A stretch of DNA of 54,877 nt from Dehalococcoidia bacterium (lineage in GTDB: Bacteria; Chloroflexota; Dehalococcoidia; Lucifugimonadales; Lucifugimonadaceae). Position 1 is the first letter of the stretch; the number at the start of each line of letters is the position of its first letter. Positions 33,913 through 43,451 of the stretch are shown one piece after another. Where the stretch lies: assembly GCA_022819585.1 (NCBI GenBank), contig JAJEGY010000013.1, positions 1 through 54,877 on the forward strand, given 5' to 3'. The position numbers were made by a program, and so were the translations under genes. The notes under the pieces are model-generated. The model made no database searches. It saw only the letters and a program-made list of their open reading frames with translations, and was not told where the DNA came from.

Positions 33913-35661
33913 TTGAGCAAACGCCGGCGATACATCTTCGTCACCGGCGGCGTGACAAGCTCTCTAGGCAAGGGCATCGCCTGTGCATCTATAGGGCGAA
34001 TGCTCAAGAATCGGGGTCTCAGGGTCACTATCCTCAAGCTTGACCCGTATCTGAACGTCGATCCCGGCACGATGTCCCCGTTGGAACACGGCGAGGTGTT
34101 CGTCACGATGGACGGTAGCGAGACCGACCTCGATTTGGGGCATTACGAACGCTTCCTGAACCAAGACTTCACGATACTGTCGAACGTCACGGCAGGGCAG
34201 ATCTACAACGAGCTTCTAGACAAAGAGAGGTTGGGATCGGAGTTTTTAGGGCAGACTGTTCAGGTTGTGCCGCACCTTGTGGAGGCGGTCGCGAGTCGCA
34301 TTCGGAAGTTGGGTGAGAGTGAGGACGCGGATGTGGTGATCGTGGAGGTCGGAGGAACAGTTGGGGATATGGAGGCGGAGGCTTTTATCGAGGCGGTACG
34401 CTGGATGCGGGATATGGAAGGGCGGCAAAACTCGTTTTCGATCCACTTGACCTTTGTGCCATTTCTGAAACCAACTAACGAACTCAAAACAAAGCCGACG
34501 CAACACAGCGTCCGTGCGTTGCGGGCATTGGGCATTCAGCCCGATGCGATCCTCTGCCGTCTCAACGATCCCACAGATTCGGACGAGGAGACGGTGAGCC
34601 TGAAGGAGAAGATCAGCGTTCACTGCGGAGTTCCAAGCGAAGCCATCATCTACCTGCCAACCCTCGGCAACGTCTACGCTGTCCCCGGCTGGCTGGAGGA
34701 GCAGGGATTGGCGGATGTGATCATGGACCGACTAGGGTTTGAGCGACGAGAACCGGAAGAGCCTCCGGCATGGCGATCTTTGGCGCGCAGCCCCAATCTA
34801 GCGGTCAATGGTGTCGAGGCGTATCACGACGACAATGACACTGAGCGAGTCGCCATCTCCATCGTGGGGAAGTACACGAGTCTTCAAGATTCGTATCTTT
34901 CGGTCGTTGAGGCGTTGCGCCATGCGGAGTTGAACCAAGGTGTACGTATAGATCTCGAATGGACGCCGTCAGAACTGGTTGAAGAAGAGGGAGCGGAGCG
35001 TTATCTCTCAAAGGCGCAGGGGATCGTGGTTCCGGGTGGTTTCGATAAGCGGGGCACGGAGGGCATGATCCAAGCTGCACGATACGCGCGCGAGCGGGAG
35101 GTGCCTTATCTCGGGCTGTGCCTGGGTTTGCAGATGATGATCTTGGAGTTCGCACGTCATGTGGCTGGAATCGAGGAAGCAGATTCGACGGAGTTCGACG
35201 AAGATGCGCCAGAGCCGGTGATAGCGCTGATGGAAGAGCAGAAGAACATCACCGACTTGGGCGGCACTATGCGACTCGGCGCGTATACGTGTGTGCTCAA
35301 GGCAGGGACTACAGCACACGAAGCCTATGCGATGGCGGAACACGGGGAAGAGTTGGAAAACGGCGACATAAAGATAATGGAACGTCACCGCCATCGATAC
35401 GAGTACAACAACGCTTATCGTGATCGTTTGGAGGAGTTGGGACTTCTGAGCAGCGGATTGAACCCGGAACTGTCTTTGGTCGAGATCGCGGAGATATCCG
35501 ACCATCCCTTCATGCTTGGCAGTCAGTTCCATCCCGAATTCCGATCCCGACCCGAACGACCGCATCCGCTCTTCGACCTATTCGTGCAGCACGCGCGTCA
35601 GTTCCGACCAGAAGGCACGCAACAGCAGCTATTCGCGGGTGTTATGTCTGCGGGAAGTTGA
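33913..35661 (+). CDS. pyrG: CTP synthase
   Basis: Makes CTP from UTP, ATP and glutamine. The synthetase domain has the P-loop GGVTSSLGKG (about residues 12-21) and KLDPYLNVDPGTMSPLEHGEVFVT. The C-terminal class I glutaminase carries the nucleophile C403 in GLCLGLQMM and the His-Glu pair in SQFHPEF. Length of 582 residues is slightly long because of extra sequence around residues 275-300. The start is an unusual TTG at 33913, which gives the expected N-terminus SKRRRYIFVTGG; no better ATG is nearby. Codon use is less G/T-rich than in the genes to the left. Confidence 0.95.
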   Translation: MSKRRRYIFVTGGVTSSLGKGIACASIGRMLKNRGLRVTILKLDPYLNVDPGTMSPLEHGEVFVTMDGSETDLDLGHYERFLNQDFTILSNVTAGQIYNELLDKERLGSEFLGQTVQVVPHLVEAVASRIRKLGESEDADVVIVEVGGTVGDMEAEAFIEAVRWMRDMEGRQNSFSIHLTFVPFLKPTNELKTKPTQHSVRALRALGIQPDAILCRLNDPTDSDEETVSLKEKISVHCGVPSEAIIYLPTLGNVYAVPGWLEEQGLADVIMDRLGFERREPEEPPAWRSLARSPNLAVNGVEAYHDDNDTERVAISIVGKYTSLQDSYLSVVEALRHAELNQGVRIDLEWTPSELVEEEGAERYLSKAQGIVVPGGFDKRGTEGMIQAARYAREREVPYLGLCLGLQMMILEFARHVAGIEEADSTEFDEDAPEPVIALMEEQKNITDLGGTMRLGAYTCVLKAGTTAHEAYAMAEHGEELENGDIKIMERHRHRYEYNNAYRDRLEELGLLSSGLNPELSLVEIAEISDHPFMLGSQFHPEFRSRPERPHPLFDLFVQHARQFRPEGTQQQLFAGVMSAGS

Positions 35662-35743
35662 TGCATTCGATGCTGTTGCGAACGCGTTCGAATGGCTGCG
35701 ACGTAGATCGAGAGAATTCCGAAAAATGCGCCGAATAGTTGAT

Positions 35744-35771
35744 TTGACTCGCAATCCTTGATTCATATAAA
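35744..35771 (+). promoter_or_regulatory. Predicted rho promoter
   Basis: TTGACT (35744-35749), a 16-base spacer and TATAAA (35766-35771) lie about 160 bases upstream of the rho start, inside the 269-base pyrG-rho gap. The AT-rich surroundings support it. A long leader would fit Rho autoregulation by attenuation, which is known in other bacteria. Confidence 0.5.
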
Positions 35772-35930
35772 CTTTCGCCCAGATACGCGGATTGCGTGCA
35801 TGGAGATGGTGTGAATCTACTGGATGGTGGGAGTGTGTGGCGGGCATGTATCCGTATCCACTCGGAGATAGATCGCGGAGAAGCGATACTCACTTCAGCA
35901 ACTTGCTAAGCCTCAGCACGAAGGTGTTTC

Positions 35931-37316
35931 ATGGCACGTACCCCTATCGATACGTCAGTTCCTATTGACCAGAACGGCCAGCGGCGACAGGTCGCGGTCA
36001 CAGCGTCCAGGCCTCCCGTCCAAAGACAACCAGAACGGTTAAGCCCAGATGCCCTTGGTAATCTAGGCACTCTGACAAACGCGGAGTTGATGGTCGAAGC
36101 ACGACGCATCGGCCTCGTGGATATTCCTGAGCGCCGCACCGAGTTGGCGCTTCAGGTCCTACTCGCAAAGTCCGAAGAGACCGGCATTGCTATCGGCGCC
36201 GGCATCCTCGATGTCCATGACAAGGGTTACGGTTTCTTGCGGCCACCGGGAGGCAGTGGAAGCGATGGCGACATCTACGTTCCCAACGGACTGATCCGCA
36301 AGAGCGGTCTCCGGCAGGGTGACTTTGTGGCAGGTCCGGTCCGCTCGCAAGGCGAACGCACACGAGGACGCGGCAACAACCCGCTGCTTTGGCCAGAGCT
36401 CATAAATGGTAGAGACTCTGAGTTTGCGCGGCGTCGACCGCGTTTCGAGCACCTTACCGTCGTCTACCCCGACAAGCAGCTCACACTTGAGACATCGGCA
36501 ACAAAGATGAACACCCGGGTGATCGATATCATCGCGCCCATCGGCAAGGGACAGCGCGCTCTCATCGTCGCTCCCCCCAAAGCTGGTAAGACGGTGATTC
36601 TTAAAGACATCGCCCACGCCGTCGCCGAAAACTATCCCGCGATCCACATCGTCGTAGCGCTCATCGGCGAGCGCCCCGAAGAAGTGACGGACATGCGCCG
36701 CACCGTCAAGGGCGAGGTCTATTCCTCGACATTCGATGAACAGGTCGAGCACCAGTGCGAGACCTCTGATCGGGCCCTCGACCGCGCCAAGCGATTAGTT
36801 GAATCTGGCGAAGACGTGCTACTAGTTCTCGACAGCCTGACCCGTTTGGCCCGAGCCTTCAACGTGAAGCTCCCCAGCAGCGGCAAGACGCTTTCCGGCG
36901 GTATGGACCCGTTGGCGCTCTATCCGCCCAAGCAGTTCTTCGGCGCTGCCCGCAACTGCGAGGAGGGCGGAAGCCTGACCATCGTAGCGACCGCGCTCAT
37001 CGACACCGGCAGCCGATTGGACGACCTCATCTACGAGGAGTTCAAGGGCACTGGCAACATGGAGCTGCACCTCGACCGCACGATGGCCGAGCGCAGAATC
37101 TTCCCGGCCGTCGCCATGGACAAGAGCGGCACTCGCCACGAGGAACTTCTGCAAGCTCCAGACACGCTCCGGCAAGTCTGGCTCCTACGTCGGATGCTCG
37201 CATTGCTGCAAGCCCAGAACGAACACAACCCGACCGAAGCGACTGAACGCATCTTGGAGCGTTTGCAACGGTCCAAAGACAACACGTCGTTCCTGCGAAG
37301 CATCACCGAGAAGTAG
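35931..37316 (+). CDS. rho: Transcription termination factor Rho
   Basis: The hexameric RNA-dependent ATPase that ends transcription. An N-terminal extension precedes the Rho helical domain ([21 protein letters not shown]) and the cold-shock-like RNA-binding domain ([20 protein letters not shown]...[19 protein letters not shown]). The Walker A motif is APPKAGKT (214-221), the Walker B region [16 protein letters not shown], and the Q/R loops are conserved ([18 protein letters not shown]). The 461-residue length is normal. ATG 35931 has AGGTG upstream. Confidence 0.95.
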   Translation: MARTPIDTSVPIDQNGQRRQVAVTASRPPVQRQPERLSPDALGNLGTLTNAELMVEARRIGLVDIPERRTELALQVLLAKSEETGIAIGAGILDVHDKGYGFLRPPGGSGSDGDIYVPNGLIRKSGLRQGDFVAGPVRSQGERTRGRGNNPLLWPELINGRDSEFARRRPRFEHLTVVYPDKQLTLETSATKMNTRVIDIIAPIGKGQRALIVAPPKAGKTVILKDIAHAVAENYPAIHIVVALIGERPEEVTDMRRTVKGEVYSSTFDEQVEHQCETSDRALDRAKRLVESGEDVLLVLDSLTRLARAFNVKLPSSGKTLSGGMDPLALYPPKQFFGAARNCEEGGSLTIVATALIDTGSRLDDLIYEEFKGTGNMELHLDRTMAERRIFPAVAMDKSGTRHEELLQAPDTLRQVWLLRRMLALLQAQNEHNPTEATERILERLQRSKDNTSFLRSITEK

Positions 37317-37347
37317 CCTTCGCCATGCCGCGGCATCAGTGACCGTC

Positions 37348-37364
37348 ATTCCCGCGAAGGCGGG
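37348..37364. repeat. ATTCCCGC-type hairpin, second copy
   Basis: ATTCCCGCGAAGGCGGG, nearly identical to the 17-mer at 12868-12884, sits in the gap after rho. It is followed by further GC-rich sequence. Two copies in 55 kb with a strong dyad suggest a dispersed repeat family. Confidence 0.55.
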
Positions 37365-37474
37365 CGCTTCAGCGGGCGGAACGCCCATCCATAGGGGCGG
37401 GGCGACGTGGGTCTCCCAGATGGAACCTTATTGCCCCTTCGTGCGTCTTACATGATAAGGACGCAATTTGGTTT

Positions 37475-37500
37475 CGAAGGGACAATATGTTATCCCTTCG
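37475..37500. promoter_or_regulatory. Inverted repeat before surface-protein gene 1
   Basis: A perfect 8-base inverted repeat, CGAAGGGA (37475-37482) and TCCCTTCG (37493-37500), flanks a 10-base AT-rich loop. A second imperfect dyad (GCGTCTTA...TAAGGACGC, 37443-37464) lies just upstream. Their position 45-100 bases before the likely start codon at 37544 suits an operator or a leader hairpin. Confidence 0.45.
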
Positions 37501-37543
37501 TTCAGTGCCCCTCCGAGTGACGGGCTATCACGGCAACGGCGCT

Positions 37544-40500
37544 ATGAATGCTGCTAAATACATAAACAAGAAACTCCTCGCTTGCTTCTCACTGGCAGCG
37601 ATCGCGGTCGGCATTTTCGCGTTGCAGGTTTTTCCCGACGACTCGGAACGTGTCGACGCGGCAACCGGCGTCATCGACGCGCTCAATGTCGGGACCTGCT
37701 TAGCAACCGATGCGTCGATATTCGAGGAAGAGGGATGTCATCTCTCCAACCGCTCCGATGGTTGGGAAATCCGCGACGAGGTTGAACGCGTCTCTACGCT
37801 GTACGCGACCTACGCGCATGATCCGAAGACCGCTTGGGACGAACCAAGGGCGATCCTCCAAGACACTGACCTCATCAAGATCAGCATCTACGATCCTGAT
37901 CGAGACAGACGAAGCGGGGTCCTGGTGCGCGGTCAAGGTCACGACGAAATCGTTGGTGGTCTCGCCGAGATCGAAGACCTGCTAAGGGACCGCGACCTCT
38001 TAGGCACCGATGAGAATCTGGCGTTTGAGTCTGGTACTAGATTGATCGTCCGCGACAATGCCAGCATTGCAACTGTCCCTACCTCTGGAAGTCGGACCCT
38101 CAACTTCGAGGGTGGTACATCGTACAAACCGATGGATGGCGACGGCAATATCCGCTTCTTCGGATGCGTAACGGATCAGACCGTCTGTGTTCTCGGGGGT
38201 AGCGGGGACGACAAGTTGGTGGATGTCAGCAGCTATTTGCCGGTAGATGAAGACAGGGTTTCTGGAAGTATCAACCCTAGTGTCGCTCCTTGGCTCGCGG
38301 TAAACGCCGGCATTCCATCAGGCAAGCAAGTCCATATCTACGCCATCTACTACGAGACCAGTGACCGGGAAACGATGGTTGGCGGCCAAGCCCACTACTA
38401 TTGCTCTAATGGTGATGATCCCGATTACGAGCGGAACGGCGGTTGGCGATGCGGCAGCAGCCCGGCGAGAGAGCGTGACGGTGTTGGAGATGTCGAGTTC
38501 ACCCGCAGCGAAATCGACGGTAACGACGAGTTGCTCCTGCGCGCGCGTTCCGACGGCGACCATGATTCCGTGAATCTCTACCTGACGGAGACAGGTCTAT
38601 TCACTGGAAGGTACGAAGGCTATCTTCGTCTGACTGACCCGAATGGCGATGGTCGATTTTCCGGCGGTAGCAGTACCGCCACAGACTGGGGGCTGATGGT
38701 GCGTGATGGTTCGGGCAGTAGCGAACGCGACGCTGCGGTGGTAGGCGTGGGCAACGGCCCTGTGACGATCGAATACCGTGACACCAATGGTCGACGACGG
38801 TCGCTAAGGATCGAAGTGGACAATGAACCTCCGCGCATTCAGATCGATTCGCCACGACATCTATCGTCGAGCGATGATCATTCGCCAGACTTCATCGGCT
38901 CGTTTGAAGACAACGACTCTGGATTGGCGCAAGACTCCTTCCGTCTCGTGGTCGATAACGATCCCGACGCGTCCCGCAACTCCGATTTCGCTCTTGACGG
39001 GATAGTGCCGAGATTTGCAGTGCGGGGCAGCGGACCGGGCGGGAGTGTTCAGCGTCAGGCGGACTATGTGGGATACAGCACTTCGGGCGATGATCCGTTT
39101 GGAGTGATAGATCCGGGCCGACTCTTCGACCTCGGTGACGACTCGTGCAGCCGGAACCAAGACAGATGCTTCATCGAAGCTGACAGCTATGACGATGGCG
39201 ACAGCCGAGGGCGTTTCGACGATTCTGTCCGATTGCGTCTACAAGGGGACGATCTTGAGTTCGGCGTTGATTTCCAAGCGTTCGTTGTCGACTTGGCAGG
39301 CAATGTCGGATTCTCAGACTCCGATCCAGAAAATCCCTACTTCATCGACGACCTTGGGCAAGAGGATTCACGCGTTCGCGTGATGCCGAACGTTTTGGGA
39401 TATCGCTCCGCTCACATCATCGGTCTGGACGAGAAGGACCCCGAGATCAGCACCACGCGATCAGCTACTGGTTACTACGGACGCGACCGGGACGACGAAC
39501 CGGTCGTCGATAGGCGCGGTGTGATGCTGGTGTTCGATGGTCCCATCGCTCCCGCGTCTGTGGGACTTGAAACCTTCTATGTTGAGTTTGACGACGGCTC
39601 GAATGCCGAGGTGGTGGATGTTGACGTTGACGAGGAGTACGTTTTCCTGAGACTCGCCGACGATTTGGAATCTGACGAGACGCCGTGGGTGGGCATCAAC
39701 TCTGGAGAGAGCGTCCGCGACATGGCCGGCAACATCACGTCTGGCAGGGAACTCAAGCGTTTCGAGGCCAACGACGGCATCTCGCCTCAGTTGACAGTGA
39801 CGTTGAGCAACGGATCGGGTACCGGCGAAGGTGCTGAGGGTCCAGATCAACTCACGAACGGGATCATCAATATCCACGTCTCATCTGACGAGCCGATTCA
39901 GGGTTCGCCGACGGTCATCGTTGTCTGCGAGAGTCTGAGTTGGGAAGAGACCGTCCAAGGTCGCAAGGTGGAGTACGACTTGGACGACTTCATCGCGAAC
40001 CGACATGGGGCCTTCAACGTCAAACCAGGCGAATCGTCTGGCACCGACTACACATGCGGACATGACATCAACGACGACGATGAAGATGATCCCTTCGATC
40101 CGACTGAGTACAGCACCAACGCACGTCCCGGGGAGAACTGGGAAACTGAATGGCGCAATATCCGCAGCGGCTCCGCATCACTCAACGACGGACGGCTACG
40201 AGTTGTGGCATTTGCTCGCGATCGGTCGCGACACGTGCGCCAAGGGCAGTTCGTCCAGAGCTGGGGAGCGGCATCTACAACCTTCGCGCTCGACACCGAG
40301 TTTGAATCGCCGCTGGAACCACAAGGCGGGGAGGTCCAGCCCAGAGACAAGTCGGAAACTTCCGAGATTCGCCCGTTCATCTATATCGAGTTCAATGAGC
40401 CGACATCAGTGACGCTGGATTCGGTGACGTTGGACGGGGTTGAGATCGCGGATGAGTTCACGAGCCGTGATCTCAATCGGTTCGTCTACTGGCCGTTCAG

Positions 40501-41164
40501 CATGTCACGTGGAGAGCACGAGGTAGAGGTTGAAGCGACGGATGCTGCTGGCAACGAGGTGGAGTTCGATTTCGAGTTCACTTCGGTGGCTCGAGGTGAC
40601 TTCGTTCTCGATCTCGTCACCGGATGGAACGCCATCTCGTTCCCGTCAGACCCGATAGACGCCAACATCGACACAGTCTTCACGGACCCGGAGATTCAGG
40701 CCGTCATCGGTTGGGATACAGAAGGATGGCGTGTGGCGGTGCGCAGAGACGGCATCTGGGAATCTAGCCAGAGCTTTGGCGTGCTTCACGACATCCGAGC
40801 GCGTTACGGGTACTGGGTCAAGTCCAACGGCTTTGTCCGGCAACCCGTGGCCTTGCGCGGTACTGTCCGACGTTCCGATGGTGCAGTACCGACGCTCACC
40901 GACATCCCGACCGAATTTGGATGGAACTTCGTAGGAGTGATCGATGCCGACGGTGATCAGACTGAGGACCATTTCGGTGTGAATCTGTTGGATAGTCAAG
41001 ACGTCCCTGTGACTGCCCGCGATTACCTAGGCGACGGATTCATCCGCGCCTACACATGGGACGCTACCTTCAACCGCTTCATAACGCTTCGTCCGAGCGA
41101 TGCCATGACGATAGGGCAGGGTGTGTGGGTGTATTACAGCGATGGTAGAGGGATTGCGCCGTAG
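37544..41164 (+). CDS. Large exported surface protein, tandem paralog 1
   Basis: About 1206 residues, Asp-rich and acidic, exported: MNAAKYINKKLLACFSLAAIAVGIFALQV is a signal peptide, and the mature chain begins near ATGVIDALNVGTCL. It shares every block with the genes at 44706 and 49696. In order these are YATYAHDPKTAWDEPRAILQ, FRFFGC-type beta repeats, IYAIYYETSDRE, YLRLTDPNGDGR (calcium-loop-like), an Ig-like IDSP...SGL...SFRLVVDN domain, VDFQAFVVDLAGNVGFSDSD, SATGYYG, two further Ig-like modules with D-x-A-G-N, and a C-terminal 185-residue module with GWNAISFP and GWNFVGVIDADGDQTED ending IAP. No membrane anchor or sortase motif is seen at the C-terminus. Likely a cell-surface or S-layer-type protein; function is inferred. 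ATG 37544 is preferred over 37487. Confidence 0.8.
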   Translation: MNAAKYINKKLLACFSLAAIAVGIFALQVFPDDSERVDAATGVIDALNVGTCLATDASIFEEEGCHLSNRSDGWEIRDEVERVSTLYATYAHDPKTAWDEPRAILQDTDLIKISIYDPDRDRRSGVLVRGQGHDEIVGGLAEIEDLLRDRDLLGTDENLAFESGTRLIVRDNASIATVPTSGSRTLNFEGGTSYKPMDGDGNIRFFGCVTDQTVCVLGGSGDDKLVDVSSYLPVDEDRVSGSINPSVAPWLAVNAGIPSGKQVHIYAIYYETSDRETMVGGQAHYYCSNGDDPDYERNGGWRCGSSPARERDGVGDVEFTRSEIDGNDELLLRARSDGDHDSVNLYLTETGLFTGRYEGYLRLTDPNGDGRFSGGSSTATDWGLMVRDGSGSSERDAAVVGVGNGPVTIEYRDTNGRRRSLRIEVDNEPPRIQIDSPRHLSSSDDHSPDFIGSFEDNDSGLAQDSFRLVVDNDPDASRNSDFALDGIVPRFAVRGSGPGGSVQRQADYVGYSTSGDDPFGVIDPGRLFDLGDDSCSRNQDRCFIEADSYDDGDSRGRFDDSVRLRLQGDDLEFGVDFQAFVVDLAGNVGFSDSDPENPYFIDDLGQEDSRVRVMPNVLGYRSAHIIGLDEKDPEISTTRSATGYYGRDRDDEPVVDRRGVMLVFDGPIAPASVGLETFYVEFDDGSNAEVVDVDVDEEYVFLRLADDLESDETPWVGINSGESVRDMAGNITSGRELKRFEANDGISPQLTVTLSNGSGTGEGAEGPDQLTNGIINIHVSSDEPIQGSPTVIVVCESLSWEETVQGRKVEYDLDDFIANRHGAFNVKPGESSGTDYTCGHDINDDDEDDPFDPTEYSTNARPGENWETEWRNIRSGSASLNDGRLRVVAFARDRSRHVRQGQFVQSWGAASTTFALDTEFESPLEPQGGEVQPRDKSETSEIRPFIYIEFNEPTSVTLDSVTLDGVEIADEFTSRDLNRFVYWPFSMSRGEHEVEVEATDAAGNEVEFDFEFTSVARGDFVLDLVTGWNAISFPSDPIDANIDTVFTDPEIQAVIGWDTEGWRVAVRRDGIWESSQSFGVLHDIRARYGYWVKSNGFVRQPVALRGTVRRSDGAVPTLTDIPTEFGWNFVGVIDADGDQTEDHFGVNLLDSQDVPVTARDYLGDGFIRAYTWDATFNRFITLRPSDAMTIGQGVWVYYSDGRGIAP

Positions 41165-41211
41165 GGGGTGTAAAACAAGAGTGCGGTGGCCAGTGTTACG
41201 CTTGATTGACC

Positions 41212-41445
41212 ATGGATCAACTAGATAGAGAAATCGCGGCGTTTGAACGAGCGCGCGTATCTTTGGAATCCAATCACTTGGGCGAATGGGTCGTGTTCCA
41301 CGGCGAGGAATTGATTGGTGCCTATCCTTCGCTCGATGACGCTGCGGATGATGCGCTAGATAAGTTCGGTCGAGATGTTTTCCTGATACGGCAAGTGGGC
41401 CGGAGTAAAGTTTCCCACGTGCCTTCTGTTTTTCGAGTGAATTGA
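41212..41445 (+). CDS. Small DUF5678-like protein
   Basis: A 77-residue protein. GEWVVFHGEELIGAYPSLDDAADDALDKFGRDVFLIRQVG follows the pattern of the DUF5678-type domain (W-V-x-h-x-G-e-x-V-x-x-y, then a helix and a strand fLirqV), seen beside aspartic proteases in other genomes as far as I recall. ATG 41212 is preferred to the in-frame TTG at 41206. The stop overlaps the next start by one base (TGATG), so it is coupled to the retropepsin-like gene. Role unknown; it might be a regulator, chaperone or substrate of that protease. Confidence 0.65.
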   Translation: MDQLDREIAAFERARVSLESNHLGEWVVFHGEELIGAYPSLDDAADDALDKFGRDVFLIRQVGRSKVSHVPSVFRVN

Positions 41446-41876
41446 TGCCTGTAGTTGACTGTGGCTACGACGGTGACCCCTTTAGTCTCCTCGAACACGG
41501 ACCTCGTATTGATGTTCGCATCGGATTCGATCCTGACTATCGTAGCGGCGGAATTGCGGACTTACCGGCAAGGCATTTCCCAGCTTTGATCGACACTGGT
41601 GCCGACGATTGTTGCGTTGACGCGGATCTGGCTAATGAACTGAATCTCCCCCGGGTTTCGGACCGTCGAATGTTGAGCGGTGTTGGCGGTGTTGACCAGT
41701 TCGATTTTTATTTGGCGCAAATTGCCCTCCCAGATTTGGGATTGATCGCTTACGGCCAATTTGCTGCCGTCCACATCCGCCCGCCGTACCGGGCGCTAAT
41801 CGGCCGGACGTTGCTCAGCCGAATCATTCTTGAGTACAACGGTCCGACTGGCGCGGTGATAGTTCGTACGCCTTAG
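41445..41876 (+). CDS. Retropepsin-like aspartic protease
   Basis: A 143-residue protein with the single-chain retropepsin fold pattern: ALIDTGADDCCVDADLANEL (catalytic D in D-T-G-A), LSGVGGVDQFDFYLAQIALP (flap region), and ALIGRTLLSRIILEYNGPTGAV (the hydrophobic-hydrophobic-G-R-x-x-L block closing the fold). Such proteins act as dimers, each supplying one D-T-G. No signal peptide, so cytoplasmic. The gene is coupled to the DUF5678-like gene by a TGATG overlap. Natural substrates of this group are unknown. Confidence 0.8.
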   Translation: MPVVDCGYDGDPFSLLEHGPRIDVRIGFDPDYRSGGIADLPARHFPALIDTGADDCCVDADLANELNLPRVSDRRMLSGVGGVDQFDFYLAQIALPDLGLIAYGQFAAVHIRPPYRALIGRTLLSRIILEYNGPTGAVIVRTP

Positions 41877-41987
41877 TTTCTCCCGCCAAAGAGACCAAGA
41901 ACTCAGGGGATATGTCCGAAGGACAAAGGGGGCCCACCCCCCAAAACAACCAACCCCATCCTAGTTCTCAAAATCGAATGTTTTGAG

Positions 41988-42317
41988 TTAGTCGTCTATG
42001 CGCTCTAGGAGTTCGCGGACTTGATCGGCTAGGCGTCGTATCTCGTGTATCTCCAGCCAGTGCTCGTAGAAATTGATGTGCAAGAGGTTCGCAGCGTTGA
42101 AGAGGTCGACGATCTCTTTGTCTCCGGTCTCGTTGACCAGATTACGAACTATTCGGTAGAAGTGAGCGTGAGAGTCGTGTTCCCAGCCTCTGTCTTGTGC
42201 AGTCGCTTTAAGCGCCTGTGCCGCTGATCCCCAAAACTTCTCCGAGGCCTGCACAAGGTCGCCAGCTTCCAACTCGACGTGTGCTTGATCGAACAGCGTC
42301 GCATCAGTAGTAGTCAT
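41988..42317 (-). CDS. PaREP1/HEPN-like protein
   Basis: A 109-residue all-helical protein. AHVELEAGDLVQASEKFWGSAAQALKATAQDRGWEHDSHAHF and LFNAANLLHINFYEHW match the PaREP1 family, which has a HEPN-like four-helix fold first noted in archaea. HEPN relatives include nucleotide-binding and RNase toxin proteins, but the R-x4-6-H RNase motif is not clearly present (RNLVNE, then a late H). It is minus-strand, 43 bases from the three-gene unknown operon downstream of it in transcriptional reverse order. No partner nucleotidyltransferase (MNT) gene is adjacent. Confidence 0.72.
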   Translation of the reverse strand: MTTTDATLFDQAHVELEAGDLVQASEKFWGSAAQALKATAQDRGWEHDSHAHFYRIVRNLVNETGDKEIVDLFNAANLLHINFYEHWLEIHEIRRLADQVRELLERIDD

Positions 42318-42360
42318 AGCATCTGATGGTAGATGGCGGTGGAACTATAAGCGCGTAGGC

Positions 42361-42819
42361 TCAAATCTCCGGGCGAGATTTCCAATTCTCAGCAGCCACC
42401 TCGGAAAGATACCTGATGTGCTGGTATCGTTCGTCTCTGTCTTCAATCGATGTTTCCGGCAAAAAGATCAGCGCATGGTATGGGTTTTCGGGCATTTGGT
42501 TAATTGGCGGCGCGGGATCGGCGCACACTTCAAACCCCTCGTTTGTTATCTCCTGAACCGCGAGCATTCCCCAACCTTGAAATCTCCTTGTCCCTGCCGT
42601 GCCGCGCGTAAGTATGATGCTTACAAGATCGGCGATTTCGCCCCTGCGCTCCGCTTCGCTGACACGGTTGACCGATAGTTCGCGCCCGTCCCTGACGTTC
42701 TTACGCATCGATTGCTCGATCGCCTCTGGCCTACGAGCCTTGTCTTCAGACGTGCGCGCAACATCATGCCCTACATCTTCATCCAGTGCGACGGGGCCTA
42801 GTGAAATATCGCTGTTCAA
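42361..42819 (-). CDS. Unknown protein C of three-gene operon
   Basis: A 152-residue soluble protein, not recognised. The N-terminal half is charged (ARRPEAIEQSMRKNVRDGRELSVNR). The second half is more distinctive: GWGMLAVQEITNEGFEVCADPAPPINQMPENPYHALIFLP, ending HIRYLSEVAAENWKSRPEI. The N-P-Y-H-A-x-I-F core and a following helix recall small proteins encoded in pairs with a W/H-rich beta protein in cyanobacteria and other Chloroflexota; this is memory of a pattern, not a search. Its start overlaps protein B by 4 bases. Third and last gene of the operon. Confidence 0.6.
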   Translation of the reverse strand: MNSDISLGPVALDEDVGHDVARTSEDKARRPEAIEQSMRKNVRDGRELSVNRVSEAERRGEIADLVSIILTRGTAGTRRFQGWGMLAVQEITNEGFEVCADPAPPINQMPENPYHALIFLPETSIEDRDERYQHIRYLSEVAAENWKSRPEI

Positions 42820-43451
42820 TATCGAAGAGTACCTAGCAGATTCTTCAAAAAACCGGTTCTCTCGGCTGCGTCCATATCCTCATAACGCGCGTATGACCTG
42901 ACGTTGAACATCACAAGCACCTCACCACTCTCTTCACACTCCACCGAGATGTAGTTGCGATTGGAACCGCGTGCCGTCGCCTCGATACCAGTCTCCGATA
43001 CGGCAACGCTCGATAGGCCTTGTGGGCAATGATCATCGATCATCTGCACGGCTCGTAGCGCGTTCAATAGGACCGAATCGCTTGGAGTTGGTATCTCCTC
43101 TTCCTCGGCATCCTCAAGCGCATCTTTGAAACGGCGTTTGGCTTCGGCTATGTTGTTGGCTGCCAGCCACTCTTCGCCGAATCCGAACGTTCTAGGATCC
43201 GTTTCGCTAGTTGTTGTAACTGCCGAAGGCGTGTAGTTGGTCAGCCATCTCTCCACGGCCGACTCAAGATATGAACTATTAGATGTCTCATCATCGCTTC
43301 TGGCTGCGCCGAACATTGAACCTGACGGCCAAGCCATTTCCGGCGAATGGCTTGAGCCGATTTCAGTTCGTGACACCAAACCCCAAGCCTTCCATTGATG
43401 TTGAGGTTCAGCCTTCATAGGTGTGTCAGTGCGAGTCGCTTCCATGGTCAT
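42816..43451 (-). CDS. Unknown protein B of three-gene operon
   Basis: A 211-residue soluble protein, not recognised. Residues 1-75 are low-complexity and Ser/Thr-rich. A middle helical part (AAKRRFKDALEDAEEEEIPTP) leads into LLNALRAVQMIDDHCPQGLSSVAVSETGIEATARGSNRNYISVECEESGEVLVMFN, a beta-hairpin pattern that resembles the 'P-x-x-x-G-I-x-l-e-W' proteins found next to N-P-x-H-A proteins elsewhere. Stop and start overlap by 4 bases with both neighbours, so all three are translated as a unit. No signal peptide or membrane segment. Confidence 0.6.
   Translation of the reverse strand: MTMEATRTDTPMKAEPQHQWKAWGLVSRTEIGSSHSPEMAWPSGSMFGAARSDDETSNSSYLESAVERWLTNYTPSAVTTTSETDPRTFGFGEEWLAANNIAEAKRRFKDALEDAEEEEIPTPSDSVLLNALRAVQMIDDHCPQGLSSVAVSETGIEATARGSNRNYISVECEESGEVLVMFNVRSYARYEDMDAAERTGFLKNLLGTLRY

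Noticed and set aside
37487-37543. Upstream start for surface-protein gene 1
   Set aside because: It would put 19 extra residues, including the operator-like inverted repeat, before the signal peptide; ATG 37544 gives a normal signal peptide.
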